Below, one piece after another: positions 1 through 8,758 of a DNA stretch of 64,000 nt. The notes under the pieces were generated by a model. That model was not told where the DNA came from and made no database searches. It saw only the letters and a list, made by a program, of their open reading frames with translations. The DNA comes from Candidatus Nitrospira neomarina (GTDB lineage: Bacteria; Nitrospirota; Nitrospiria; Nitrospirales; UBA8639), in contig NZ_CP116968.1 of the NCBI RefSeq assembly GCF_032051675.1, positions 3,348,001 through 3,412,000 of the forward strand, given 5' to 3'. Numbering within the stretch: the stretch's first letter is position 1; each line of letters opens with the position of its first letter. Both the position numbers and the translations under genes were made by a program.

Positions 1-43
1 ATAATTCGGAGTTATCGTCTAGAAGTAAAATTTTCGCTTTCAC
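1..43 (-). CDS. response regulator receiver protein, N-terminal fragment (runs off window)
   Basis: Reading the minus strand from a GTG at 43 gives M-K-A-K-I-L-L-L-D-D-N-S-E-L, then the window ends. A hydrophobic first strand followed by a double aspartate is the typical start of a CheY-like receiver domain. The sequence GAGGTGG lies a few bases before the GTG and could be its ribosome binding site. The next gene, also on the minus strand, is another small response regulator, so the two may form a signalling operon. Only 14 codons are visible, so any output domain is unknown. Confidence 0.55.
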   Translation of the reverse strand, partial: MKAKILLLDDNSEL

Positions 44-169
44 ATATCCACCTCACCAGGGTCTCGATACCGTTCCTCCCGACGTAACATTGTATATTTT
101 TTGTGGGTGTTGTCGGATTTCATGGTCAAGAAATTAATGCCATTTCCTCACAAAAGGCCTTTGAGAAGT

Positions 170-541
170 CTATTGTTTACCTGCCCGGGACACCAACGCC
201 AGAAGCTCTTGAAAATCAAATGGTTTTGACAGAAGAGCAAAAGCCCCTGCTTGTTTTGCTTCCTTTTCAATTTCCTTTGTCATATTACCACTCACGAGAA
301 TGACTCGCACATCCTGTCCCTTCACACGATAGGACAGGGCTTTGAGAAAATCGATCCCATTGATAACGGGCATATGATAATCTGATATGATGATATCCAC
401 GTCGAGCCCTCCATCCAACAAGACTAAGGCCTCCCGACCATCCTCGGCTTCCTTAGCTGTAAAGCCGTGACTCTCCAAATACAGACGCAAGGCCTGCCTG
501 TAAGGCCGGTCGTCTTCAATTAATAGAATTGGTTTTTTCAT
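170..541 (-). CDS. single-domain response regulator (CheY-like)
   Basis: This protein of about 123 residues is essentially one receiver domain. It begins M-K-K-P-I-L-L-I-E-D-D, with the acidic pair that binds magnesium. The phosphoacceptor aspartate lies in the stretch IIISDYHMP and the conserved lysine in LSKPFDF. I chose the ATG at 541 because the receiver fold starts there; an upstream in-frame ATG at 622 would add 27 residues unlike the family. There is no DNA-binding or enzymatic output domain, so it probably acts by protein contact or in a phosphorelay. No histidine kinase is adjacent in the window. Confidence 0.85.
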   Translation of the reverse strand: MKKPILLIEDDRPYRQALRLYLESHGFTAKEAEDGREALVLLDGGLDVDIIISDYHMPVINGIDFLKALSYRVKGQDVRVILVSGNMTKEIEKEAKQAGAFALLSKPFDFQELLALVSRAGKQ

Positions 542-1109
542 ATGGTACGCCCATGGAATAGCCACATAGGTGTCGGAGATCACTCCTTGGCCTGCGACCT
601 CGCCTATCGTTCCCAGGTTCATGAATCGCTACCTGATAAAAAGTTTATCAATCAATTGGTCCCAGTTCCGCCCAACTTCCTATATAAGCAAAAGTATTGC
701 CAAGCTCTTCCTGCCATAGCTTTCAATAAATTATTTGAAGTAACATCTTGAAATTAAAAGTAAAATTTTCTTAGCGCTCTACCCGTTATCTATTAGGAGT
801 GAGGAAAGTCCCAATTCAGTTATCTAAATGGATAAGGGGCGTATCCCTTGTGATGCTTGTAGAACAAGGCATTTAGAAGATGCCTAAGGAAATATTTATC
901 ATCCTTCCTACAACCTCCTGGTTTTCTCAAGAAACGAGAAAACGTCTCTAGCGATGAGACGGGGGCACAATCTCTTCACCCAGAGCCTTTAAAGGGCTTC
1001 TTATGCCGAACATGCCTCTCATTTCTCATTTGATACCCTATGAGAAACTTGCTAAAAGAAATCTCCAAGTTTTCTTCATCCACTCCTAACTTTTGATTGC
1101 CCCTGAAGT
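542..1109. other. intergenic region with tandem hairpins
   Basis: No convincing gene is present in this 568-base stretch between divergently oriented genes. Two perfect inverted repeats lie back to back: GTTTTCTC (921–928) with GAGAAAAC (936–943), then GTCTC (944–948) with GAGAC (956–960). Each has a loop of seven bases. They could be a transcript structure or a protein-binding region upstream of the oxygenase gene at 1110. No T-run follows to make a clear intrinsic terminator. Confidence 0.4.
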
Positions 1110-1760
1110 ATGAAATCCAATTTCTCTCAATTTCATCCTGACCGATTTTCGTTTGCCGAGGATCCGGTGTTGATCCTGGAAGATTTTTGGAGTCAGGAAG
1201 AACGGAAGGTTGTTCGGGAAGCCATGGCACAATCAAAATGGATTGCCCTGGCCGATATGCCACCCGTGGCTCAAGCCTTTCCCAATTGCGGAAATTGGCA
1301 GAAATCGGACATTGGCCACTCTGAGGCTACTTACTTCATCCAACGGGTCGGAATGTCCTGCATTGCCGCCTATGTTGAATCCTTCCCACACATCAAAAAG
1401 CGACATGTTAATTTTAACTATTATTCGTATGGCGCGGGTGATTGTCTCCCAACCCACGACGATACCGACGACCTCTATACCTATGCCGAGGGTCGTCGAC
1501 CGCCAACTCGTCGTCTCGCCTTGGTCACCTATTTCCATGAGGAGTGGCATCCGGACTGGGGAGGGGAACTTATCTTGTATGGTCCTCCCACGAACTCTAA
1601 AAAGAATACGTCATTACAGGTGACACATTGCATTCCTCCATTGCCGGGATCATTGGTCATTTTCGCGGTGCCTCGACAACATCGGGTCTGCCGGGTAGAC
1701 ATTCTTGCAGGAGACCATACACGCCTTTCCATCGCCGGATGGTTCATGACGGAGCATTGA
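1110..1760 (+). CDS. 2-oxoglutarate/Fe(II)-dependent oxygenase (prolyl-4-hydroxylase-like)
   Basis: This 216-residue protein carries the facial triad expected of the 2OG-Fe(II) dioxygenase superfamily. His116 and Asp118 sit in PTHDDTD, the distal His191 in RQHRV, and Arg205 in HTRLSIAGWF would bind the 2-oxoglutarate carboxylate. The stretch YFHEEWHPDWGGEL is the usual core strand before the distal histidine. Such enzymes hydroxylate proteins, small molecules or nucleic acids; the substrate cannot be read from the sequence. It has no signal peptide, so it should be cytosolic. A second oxygenase of the same superfamily follows at 2218 but is not close in sequence. The start at 1110 has only a weak ribosome binding site. 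Confidence 0.8.
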   Translation: MKSNFSQFHPDRFSFAEDPVLILEDFWSQEERKVVREAMAQSKWIALADMPPVAQAFPNCGNWQKSDIGHSEATYFIQRVGMSCIAAYVESFPHIKKRHVNFNYYSYGAGDCLPTHDDTDDLYTYAEGRRPPTRRLALVTYFHEEWHPDWGGELILYGPPTNSKKNTSLQVTHCIPPLPGSLVIFAVPRQHRVCRVDILAGDHTRLSIAGWFMTEH

Positions 1761-1830
1761 AACACTTCACACCACCCGAACATATTTCAATCCTATCATT
1801 TCTACTCCGGAAGAGATCCCAGTTCTAAAG

Positions 1831-1856
1831 GCTGGGATGCAGCAAAGCTTCCCAGC
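1831..1856 (+). terminator. hairpin, probable terminator after the oxygenase gene
   Basis: GCTGGGA at 1831–1837 pairs with TCCCAGC at 1850–1856, with a smaller AGC/GCT stem inside the loop. It lies about 70 bases after the stop codon of the oxygenase gene. There is no long T-run after it, so intrinsic termination is only possible. Confidence 0.4.
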
Positions 1857-2217
1857 TTAAAGTTCCATAATGTGAAGGTTCACAAAGTGCCTCAGTTGGG
1901 TGAGACGTTGCCAAACCCTAGCGAGCTGTTGAAAAATTCAAACTTTCTCTGAGAGCTTTTTAGGATCAAAAACTTCACGACCTTCCATGAGCAAAGCAGG
2001 ATGGCCAAAAAGGCCCATCCAGCAAGGCCGGCAGGATCACATTTATATGGATGGAAATCTGAGGACTGGCCACACAGTCCATTAGGGGATTACAATCGTA
2101 TTAGGACTTCATTGGGCCAAAGGGATTGGAAATACTGATTACGGAATTAAGTGCAGATGTTGCCATTTCAAGCTTCCGCTGGCGGCGTCAGACATTTGAA
2201 TTTCAAGGAGAGGGGCA
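1857..2217. other. intergenic region, possibly a degenerate repeat
   Basis: No gene is seen. The stretch 1925–2045 starts with CTGTTGAAAAA and contains a hairpin (GGATGGCC with GGCCCATCC, about 1999–2020). This is followed by CATCCAGCAAGGCCGGCAG, which resembles the CTGCGGCCTTGCTGG core of the repeat at 62179–62292 read on the other strand. It may be a decayed copy of that element. Confidence 0.3.
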
Positions 2218-2787
2218 ATGGATAAGGTATCGGATTATATTTTTGTGACCAACGTGATTCCTCAACATGTCTGCCAGGAAGTTCTAGAGGAAATTAAAAA
2301 CAAGGAATGGAAGCCCCATACCTGGTATAACTATTCAGCCGATAATTTTAAATCCGAGCCTGAAAAAGAATTAGATACCCTCAATACAACCCAAGCCCTA
2401 CAGGATACGTTAGCCCCGTTTATTTGCCAATCCGTCGAAGAATATATGATGAAGTTTGCGAGACAAGAAGATGAACGCATCAAAAGTTTTATCCAAACCT
2501 TCACGCCCATACGGTTTAACCGGTACCGCACCGGGACCATGATGAGGAAACATTACGATCATATCCATTCGATTTTTGACGGGAAATATAAAGGCATCCC
2601 CATCTTGTCCTTTTTAGGGGTGCTGAACGAGGGTTATGAAGGGGGCGAATTTTTATTCTCTTCCGACTATGAGGTGAAACTCAAAGCCGGGGATATGCTC
2701 GTCTTTCCCTCGAACTTTATGTATCCACATGAGGTCAAAGAAGTCACGAAAGGGGAACGATACACGTTTGTGGGTTGGGCATTTTAA
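2218..2787 (+). CDS. 2OG-Fe(II) oxygenase family protein
   Basis: A 189-residue protein with the second half typical of prolyl-hydroxylase-like dioxygenases. His112 and Asp114 in RKHYDHIH are the proximal iron ligands, His171 in MYPHEV is the distal ligand, and Arg181 in GERYTFVGW is placed to bind 2-oxoglutarate. GGEFLFSSDY and LKAGDMLVFPS are the usual core strands. The sequence GGAGAGG before the ATG is a good ribosome binding site. The short-chain reductase-like gene at 2853 follows closely on the same strand. The substrate is unknown; PKHD-type hydroxylases modify proteins, but this is not shown here. Confidence 0.8.
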   Translation: MDKVSDYIFVTNVIPQHVCQEVLEEIKNKEWKPHTWYNYSADNFKSEPEKELDTLNTTQALQDTLAPFICQSVEEYMMKFARQEDERIKSFIQTFTPIRFNRYRTGTMMRKHYDHIHSIFDGKYKGIPILSFLGVLNEGYEGGEFLFSSDYEVKLKAGDMLVFPSNFMYPHEVKEVTKGERYTFVGWAF

Positions 2788-2852
2788 ATTGTGTGGCTTC
2801 CGGAGATCGCAACAGTCCTGATTTATCCTATGGCCTCAAAAACTCGGTGCAG

Positions 2853-3686
2853 ATGACCCATTCCACGCTCCTCTTCGGCGCGACCTCCATTCTTGGTTTC
2901 AACCTGGCCAGATTATTTCCGGGAACCATTCTGCCCTTTATCTCCCCTGGCAATTCTTCGAAATCAGTTAGTGAGTGGCCGGTCCTCCAATTGGAAAATC
3001 CAGATTGGGTGGAACGCACCTTGGCTCAGTATCAGCCGAAAGTCCTGTTGTATTGCCATGCGGTGTGTGATGTGCCGAAGTGTGAAGCCGACCCCGATTG
3101 GGCTCATGAAATGAATGTCCAACATCTCCGCCGGGTGGTGGAGAAACTACCAGCCCATGTCCGATTGGTGTATGTGTCCTCGGATCATGTTTTTGGCGGG
3201 GATGGGGAGTACCATGAATATTCTCCCCCATGTCCCATTAGTGTGTACGGTCAGACCCGTGTCAACGCAGAAAAGCTGGTCTTGAATCGACACGAGTCTC
3301 TGGTCATTCGAACGGGTCTGGCGATTGGCCCTTCCCCGAACGGGCGCACAGGGCATTTGGATTGGCTTCGTTACCGCACTCAACAGCATCTACCCATTAC
3401 CATTGTTGAGGATGAATCTCGCTCAGTTGTATGGGTGACGGATCTGGCCAGACGCGTTATGAAATTCGCACAAAGCACTGAGACAGGCATCCGGCATATT
3501 TCCGCCACTCGGGCTGTATCGAGAGTGGAATTGGCCAATCATCTGATGTCGATTTTGGGAGAACCTCCCACTTTCCGTTGCGAGAGCCGTCATCAACGGC
3601 CGGCCCCCCATTTGGGCCGGGTGGAATTAACCAGCGCCTATGAAGATAGCCTTTCTCGGCCCTTGGCAAGCGTCCTGGATGGATAA
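2853..3686 (+). CDS. NAD(P)-dependent sugar epimerase/dTDP-4-dehydrorhamnose reductase-like (RmlD family)
   Basis: About 277 residues with a Rossmann start, LLFGATSILGFNLARLF, where the glycine motif is slightly altered. LVYVSSDHVFGG gives the catalytic serine region. The active-site tyrosine is in SVYGQTRVNAEK, where the expected Y-x-x-x-K reads Y-x-x-x-R. RmlD-family members reduce nucleotide-activated 4-keto sugars or act as regulatory subunits such as MAT2B. The lysine-to-arginine change leaves the enzymatic role open. I chose the ATG at 2853 because the fold begins there; an upstream ATG at 2775 overlaps the previous gene. No other sugar-nucleotide genes are adjacent. Confidence 0.7.
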   Translation: MTHSTLLFGATSILGFNLARLFPGTILPFISPGNSSKSVSEWPVLQLENPDWVERTLAQYQPKVLLYCHAVCDVPKCEADPDWAHEMNVQHLRRVVEKLPAHVRLVYVSSDHVFGGDGEYHEYSPPCPISVYGQTRVNAEKLVLNRHESLVIRTGLAIGPSPNGRTGHLDWLRYRTQQHLPITIVEDESRSVVWVTDLARRVMKFAQSTETGIRHISATRAVSRVELANHLMSILGEPPTFRCESRHQRPAPHLGRVELTSAYEDSLSRPLASVLDG

Positions 3687-3910
3687 ATACTCTAATCCTC
3701 AAAGACGCCATCCTGTAGATTGCCTCACAGTTTGAGCCCCTGACACTCCTAATCCCCCTGCTTGATTAAAAATCAGAACAACGCCCAGACACCTGGCTTT
3801 TGAAAAATTGGACTGTGGGATTCAACTGCGTTCCGGAATTTTCTTCCTAATTGTGTGGTGGGTGTACCCAATGCGAGGAGTCTTGACGCTTTCGATCAAT
3901 CTGTAACCGG

Positions 3911-4435
3911 TTAGACGGATGAAGGATGGGAGGCTAGATATACGAGCTGCAACCCGATGATGGTTTTGGCATCGCGAATAGTGCCGTCCTGAATACCGGC
4001 CAACGCCTTTTCAAGCGGCCATTCCACCACTTCCAACACTTCATCGTGGTCCAAATTCTGGCGTCCTTCCTTCAGATCCGTTCCCCGATAGATATGGATG
4101 ACTTCATCCGTAAATCCTGGAGCGGTCCAAATACTGGTGAGCAACTCCAACCGACCGGCCTGATAGCCAATCTCTTCCTCCAGTTCGCGTGCTGCACAGA
4201 TGAGCGGGTCTTCCTGGGGATGTAGTTTTCCCGCGGGGATTTCATAAATAAATCCTCCCGCTGCATGGCGAAATTGCCGAATGAGGATAACCGTACCGTC
4301 ACCTTTGACCGGCACAACAGCCGAGGCACCTGGATGGCGAATGACTTCCAATTGGGTGGATTGCCCATTGGGCAATTTCACCGTTTCGCGGTTGAGAATT
4401 AAGACTTTTCCGGCGTAGATATGTTCGATCGACAA
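3911..4435 (-). CDS. nudF: Nudix hydrolase, ADP-ribose pyrophosphatase type
   Basis: A 174-residue protein containing a complete Nudix box, with G in AGKLHPQED, then E, and the REL-EE-IG core in AARELEEEIGYQ. The spacing fits the family consensus. The surrounding sequence, including RQFRHAAGGFIYEIPAG before the box and TAPGFTDEVIHIY after it, is characteristic of ADP-ribose pyrophosphatases. These clear ADP-ribose to AMP and ribose 5-phosphate. The first codon appears to be TTG, preceded by GAGAA. It lies 41 bases from the gcvT gene on the same strand and may be cotranscribed. The exact substrate is inferred from family resemblance. Confidence 0.8.
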   Translation of the reverse strand: MSIEHIYAGKVLILNRETVKLPNGQSTQLEVIRHPGASAVVPVKGDGTVILIRQFRHAAGGFIYEIPAGKLHPQEDPLICAARELEEEIGYQAGRLELLTSIWTAPGFTDEVIHIYRGTDLKEGRQNLDHDEVLEVVEWPLEKALAGIQDGTIRDAKTIIGLQLVYLASHPSSV

Positions 4436-4476
4436 GGAGTTCTCGTTTCAGTCAGAATGATGTATACAATGGCGCT

Positions 4477-5574
4477 TTAAGATTTTGGACGTTTGTAAAA
4501 CGGAGGCGTGACAATCCTGGCCTGTACCCGTTTGCCACGAATGTCGATGTCAAGCGACATGCCTTCCTTGCACAGTGCAGGGGGCACATATCCTAAGCCG
4601 ATCCCTTTTTGCAGAATAGGCGAAAAATTTCCACTGGTGACTTTACCCAACAATTGTCCATTGCTGAAAATAGCCATGTCGTGGCGGGGAATACCGCGTT
4701 CCACCATTTCAAAGGCAGCAAGCTGACGAGTGAGACCATCCTTCTGTTGTTTGCGTAGCGCAGGGTGCCCTTGAAACTCGCCTTTATCCCAGGCCACTAC
4801 CCACTCGGCATTGGCTTCCAGCGGGGATGTGTTCTCATCCATATCGTTGCCATACAGCAAGTAGCCCACGTCCAACCGCAAAAGATCCCGCGCCCCTAGC
4901 CCTGCGGGCTTGGCTTCGAATTCGGCTCCGGCCTTCAATAGTCGATCCCACGCGGAGGCCGCGTGCGCCGCAGGCACATACCACTCATATCCAAGCTCTC
5001 CGGTATATCCGGTTCGACTAAGCAAGCCGGAAAACTCCGTGCCCTCCAGCGCCAAACAATCCCTGGGCTTCAGGGTTCCGATTTGCATCCCCATGAGGTT
5101 TTGCATGATGGCTTTTGATGCGGGCCCTTGAATGGCAATTTGGGCCAACTCTGTTGATTGATCACAAATCATCGCCCGCGGAAATTTTTCCGACTGATGC
5201 TTCAAGAACCATTGAAGCATCTTTTCCCGATTGGAGGCATTGACGCAAACCAAAAACGTGGAGGACCCGGTTCTATAAACAAACACGTCATCGAGAATGC
5301 CTCCAGAAGGTTTGCAGACCATGCCATATTGAGCCTGCCCTTTCTGGAGGCGACTGACGTCATTGGTACTGACCCATTGAAGAAACGCTTCTGCCTGGTC
5401 TCCTGATACTTCGATGCGTCCCATGTGACTGACATCGAAGAAACCAGCCGATTTCCTGACCGCAAAATATTCCTCAAGAACACCAGTATATTGAATAGGC
5501 ATGAGCCAGCCGGCGAAATCCACCAGCTTGGCATTGAGCGCACGATGGGCGGAAACGAGAGGGGTTTCGTTCAT
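4477..5574 (-). CDS. gcvT: aminomethyltransferase (glycine cleavage T protein)
   Basis: A 365-residue protein of normal GcvT length. In the glycine cleavage system this protein releases ammonia from the aminomethyl group on the H protein and passes the carbon to tetrahydrofolate. The N-terminal stretches VDFAGWLMPIQY and FFDVSHMGRIEV are diagnostic. SRTGYTGELGYEWY and GLGARDLLRLDVGYLLYG form the folate-binding region. The ATG at 5574 overlaps the stop of the FKBP gene as TGATG, so translation is probably coupled. The H and P proteins are not in this window. A related folate-dependent repair role (YgfZ) is less likely given the full-length match. Confidence 0.88.
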   Translation of the reverse strand: MNETPLVSAHRALNAKLVDFAGWLMPIQYTGVLEEYFAVRKSAGFFDVSHMGRIEVSGDQAEAFLQWVSTNDVSRLQKGQAQYGMVCKPSGGILDDVFVYRTGSSTFLVCVNASNREKMLQWFLKHQSEKFPRAMICDQSTELAQIAIQGPASKAIMQNLMGMQIGTLKPRDCLALEGTEFSGLLSRTGYTGELGYEWYVPAAHAASAWDRLLKAGAEFEAKPAGLGARDLLRLDVGYLLYGNDMDENTSPLEANAEWVVAWDKGEFQGHPALRKQQKDGLTRQLAAFEMVERGIPRHDMAIFSNGQLLGKVTSGNFSPILQKGIGLGYVPPALCKEGMSLDIDIRGKRVQARIVTPPFYKRPKS

Positions 5575-6035
5575 CAACGCAGATCGAGCAATTCGACTTC
5601 AAAGATGAGAGTGGCATTGGGGGGAACCGCGGCTCCGGCCCCACGGGAACCGTATCCCAATTGAGGCGGGATGACCAATTTGCGGATACCGCCGATTTTC
5701 ATCCCTTCGACGCCCTCGTCCCAACCCTTAATCACCTGGCCCGCCCCTAATCGAAAGGAAAAAGGTGAATTACGATCTTTAGAGCTATCGAATTTTTTTC
5801 CGTCGGTGAGTGTCCCCGTATAATGGACGATGGCGGTTTCTCCCGCATGGGCTTCACGCCCGGAACCAATGGCGAGATCGACATACTGCAATCCAGAAGG
5901 CGTGGTCACCATCGCTTCTTCCGCAGCCTTCCCAGACAGAGGATTTAATACAAATATAATGAGGAGGAGGATCCAAGATCCTATAATAAATACGGGTAAT
6001 CGAAGACCTGATTGTACCATCATACCGTTTTTCAT
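5574..6035 (-). CDS. FKBP-type peptidyl-prolyl isomerase, exported
   Basis: A 153-residue protein with an N-terminal hydrophobic segment (about residues 12–37, ending near GKAAEEA), then one FKBP domain. Family signatures are [49 protein letters not shown] and [15 protein letters not shown]. It should catalyse cis–trans isomerisation of prolyl bonds during folding outside the cytoplasm. It overlaps the FIST gene upstream by four bases (ATGA) and gcvT downstream by one, so the three form a tight operon. Whether the hydrophobic segment is cleaved or stays as an anchor is unclear. Confidence 0.9.
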   Translation of the reverse strand: MKNGMMVQSGLRLPVFIIGSWILLLIIFVLNPLSGKAAEEAMVTTPSGLQYVDLAIGSGREAHAGETAIVHYTGTLTDGKKFDSSKDRNSPFSFRLGAGQVIKGWDEGVEGMKIGGIRKLVIPPQLGYGSRGAGAAVPPNATLIFEVELLDLR

Positions 6036-7273
6036 GAACCTCTCTCTTTGCTAGTGTGCGTATCCGATACCATACCCATTTTTGATGAACGAGGCATTTC
6101 TTCATAAAACAGCGCCATACTGGCCGTATAGCCATGCAAAAAATTCTTCCCGCTCACGGGGCCAATTTCTCCACCCGCAAAGAACCCCGCTATCGGCATG
6201 GTCCCCATTTGTTGTTGCAGAGTAGATACATCATGGTGAGGAGTTTCGAAAAATCGCCGCCCACGGCCATTACAACTAAATAACAACGCGCCCTTAGGCA
6301 GACTGTCCGGATGGGTCACTCGCTCCTTGGATAAGAGTAAATGAAAATCTTCACTCGCGGCATGAGCATCCCGAACATGGAACTGAATCGTCTGGCCCTC
6401 CTGGACAAAATCCGCGATGGCGAGACTCCCAGATTGTCGATCGGCCCCTAACAGCCCGCGGATCAAAAAGTCCCCTTGGCCGAATTCTGGGCGATGCTCA
6501 TCCATAGCAATGCCCACTTGCAGCCCGTGCGCCGCTTGTTGTTGTTCGTGTTCATCCAACGCTTTCAAGGTGGTTTCCAACCGTTCCAACGGCGGGATTC
6601 CCCCAAGCTCCTGAATGACATTCCGATCGACCTTGGTCACAACATACCGTTCACCAATAGGTTGACACCCTTGAGACACCACCGTCCGGATTTCCAATCC
6701 ACCCTTAACCGCCACACCTACGACCCCGGATCCAATAATGTCCCGATTAAAGACCAGGCGGCTTTCCCCGACATCCATGCCTCCACTGGCAATTCCTCCA
6801 ATAGCGGACGAGCCGGGAGCATGCTCCTCCAACAGGGACAATAATTCATCTATGGGGGTAGAAAACGGATCGGCAAAGAGGAAAAAAGTGTAAGGATGGG
6901 TGATGGCTTCTAATGCCACCGGCCAGCCATCTAGTGACGCTTCTTCACCCTCTGAGTTTGGCGTTAACTTGAAGGGCACCACTCGCATATCAGTGCTTCT
7001 CAGGCCCCAGAGTACCAGACCAGGATGTTCTTCAATTTCCTGGTCGCCTCCAATTACCCCTTGCCCCATACACCCCACCAGTGCCTGAGGACGAAGGTTA
7101 TCATGGATGATTTCGACCATGCGCTGAATGTCTGAGGAATAATGGGGAGAAAAAAAGACAAATGCGAGATGACACTCCGCTTGGCCTAATGCCTCATACA
7201 CTGATGCGGCTACCGCCTGAGCGGCCACTTCCGGATGAGCTTCTTGGGAAAGGGCAACGTGACACTGCATCAT
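6032..7273 (-). CDS. FIST domain protein (FIST_N plus FIST_C)
   Basis: A 413-residue soluble protein. The first half (for example [17 protein letters not shown] and FFLFADPF) matches FIST_N. The second half (ending [19 protein letters not shown] and [25 protein letters not shown]) matches FIST_C. FIST domains are predicted sensors of small ligands and occur with kinases and chemoreceptors; here the protein stands alone. It is the first gene of an overlapping set with FKBP and GcvT. Two ATGs occur in tandem at the start and neither has a clear ribosome binding site. The ligand is unknown. Confidence 0.85.
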   Translation of the reverse strand: MMQCHVALSQEAHPEVAAQAVAASVYEALGQAECHLAFVFFSPHYSSDIQRMVEIIHDNLRPQALVGCMGQGVIGGDQEIEEHPGLVLWGLRSTDMRVVPFKLTPNSEGEEASLDGWPVALEAITHPYTFFLFADPFSTPIDELLSLLEEHAPGSSAIGGIASGGMDVGESRLVFNRDIIGSGVVGVAVKGGLEIRTVVSQGCQPIGERYVVTKVDRNVIQELGGIPPLERLETTLKALDEHEQQQAAHGLQVGIAMDEHRPEFGQGDFLIRGLLGADRQSGSLAIADFVQEGQTIQFHVRDAHAASEDFHLLLSKERVTHPDSLPKGALLFSCNGRGRRFFETPHHDVSTLQQQMGTMPIAGFFAGGEIGPVSGKNFLHGYTASMALFYEEMPRSSKMGMVSDTHTSKERGS

Positions 7274-7402
7274 AATTCAATTGTTTTGAAGTCTAGCAAT
7301 CCCCGTCAAACGATGTCCATGAAAGAGATTTGGTGAATTTTGCCCTCTTTTCCTACCCCGTCCCGATACAACCGAAGTACATTCACCCTAGGCGTTAATT
7401 GC

Positions 7403-8692
7403 TTACTCAATTGGACGACCATAGGCATTTAAAATCGAACGGAGTCTTTCAATAGAGATTGCCTCAAAGCGTCGCCCATCCCTTCCTGTCACCGTTGTGG
7501 CTTGCAGCAGGGCGTTGAGAATGGCCTCTTCGGTGGCCTCCACCGTTGCTTGAAATAAAGGATTGATATGGGTATCGGCAAGATGAGCCATAAAAAATGT
7601 CCGGTGTTCCGGATAATGAGGAATAACATTGCCGGTAGAAAACGCCAGGACAAAATCTCCACTGCCGTGATGGGAGATGGACCCTGTTCGCGCCAATCCC
7701 AAGGTAGCCCGGCGGGAGAGTCTAGACAGTTGGCGTGCATCAAGCGGAGCATCCGTCGCAATAATGATGATAATGGACCCGCTGTCCTGCCGTCTTTGAG
7801 GGGGGACCTCTCCCGGAAGCTTGCCCAGAGCTGACACGGTCGATTCTTCGGAGTCTTTGTGTGAAACGTTTGGCAGGTCCGTATTATAAACTTGGCCCAC
7901 CGGCACTCCTGCGATCGTCAGTTCATGACGACGGCCATGGTTAGCATTCACCAACACGCCGACACGATATCCTCCATCTTCAGATGGAAGCACTCGAGAG
8001 GCGGTACCAATGCCGCCTTTAAATTGATAGGACACCATCCCCGTCCCTGCCCCAATGGACCCCTCTGGAACAGGACCTCTTGTTGCCGTTTCCAGGGCGT
8101 GAACCACATCTTCCGGAGACACATGCCTTCCCTGACTATCATTCAGCCGGCTATCGTCGCATTCAGCCACCACAGGCGTAAGCGTATCATCAGTTATCCC
8201 AATGTCGGGATAGCGCTGAATCATCCAACTCATGACGCCATCTGCCACACGAGGGACATTCAATGTATTCGTTAACGCAATGGGATATTCTAAAAACCCT
8301 GATTCCGCGACCCAGGCCAACCCCGTCATTTCCCCTGTCCCATTTAGTACAAACGCTCCTGCTGGAACTTTATGATGCCAAACATCTTCACGCGGGATAA
8401 TAACGGTCACACCGGTCCGAACCGGGCCTTGACCTACCAGCAAGGCCCCCTCGCCTTCATGAATGGTGACATGTCCCACTTTCACCCCTTGGACATCGGT
8501 GATGGCATTCATTTCCCCCTGAGCATACCGGCCTATGGTGATCCCAAGATCCTTCACACGGGGGCGGGATTCTACTAAATCATGGGTAGCAGAGGTATTG
8601 GCCAATACTGCAGAGGCAGTCCATGCCAAGCCAATTCCTAACATGCTAACGAGATAGGCCTGAATGCCTTGTTTCAATTTGGGAAAACGCAT
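7403..8692 (-). CDS. P1 family peptidase (S58, DmpA-like aminopeptidase), exported
   Basis: This 429-residue protein starts with a signal peptide (hydrophobic stretch ending near VLANTSA). A DmpA-like core follows: GVTVIIPR, VPAGAFVLNGTGEMTGL, PIALTNTLNVPRVADGV and VGVLVNANHG. DmpA-type enzymes cleave themselves before a serine that becomes the nucleophile; the equivalent serine here is in QDSGSIIIIIATDAPL. The known members release N-terminal amino acids from peptides, some with D-residues. I chose the ATG at 8692, which has AGGTAGGA upstream, over an earlier ATG at 8722. It probably acts in the periplasm; the substrate is unknown. Confidence 0.87.
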   Translation of the reverse strand: MRFPKLKQGIQAYLVSMLGIGLAWTASAVLANTSATHDLVESRPRVKDLGITIGRYAQGEMNAITDVQGVKVGHVTIHEGEGALLVGQGPVRTGVTVIIPREDVWHHKVPAGAFVLNGTGEMTGLAWVAESGFLEYPIALTNTLNVPRVADGVMSWMIQRYPDIGITDDTLTPVVAECDDSRLNDSQGRHVSPEDVVHALETATRGPVPEGSIGAGTGMVSYQFKGGIGTASRVLPSEDGGYRVGVLVNANHGRRHELTIAGVPVGQVYNTDLPNVSHKDSEESTVSALGKLPGEVPPQRRQDSGSIIIIIATDAPLDARQLSRLSRRATLGLARTGSISHHGSGDFVLAFSTGNVIPHYPEHRTFFMAHLADTHINPLFQATVEATEEAILNALLQATTVTGRDGRRFEAISIERLRSILNAYGRPIE

Positions 8693-8758
8693 ATTGTCAG
8701 TCCTACCTGTCCTCCAGCCCATCCACCCATAGCAGAGACGAAAAATTTACACGATTGA

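Noticed and set aside
542..751. A 69-residue open frame downstream of the response regulator start
   Set aside because: It lacks a ribosome binding site and any recognisable motif, and its composition is like the surrounding non-coding sequence.
796..810. GAGGAAAGTCC, resembling the conserved core of RNase P RNA
   Set aside because: The bases that should follow the core, and the matching 3' region (ACAGAA…), are absent within 400 bases, so it is a chance match.
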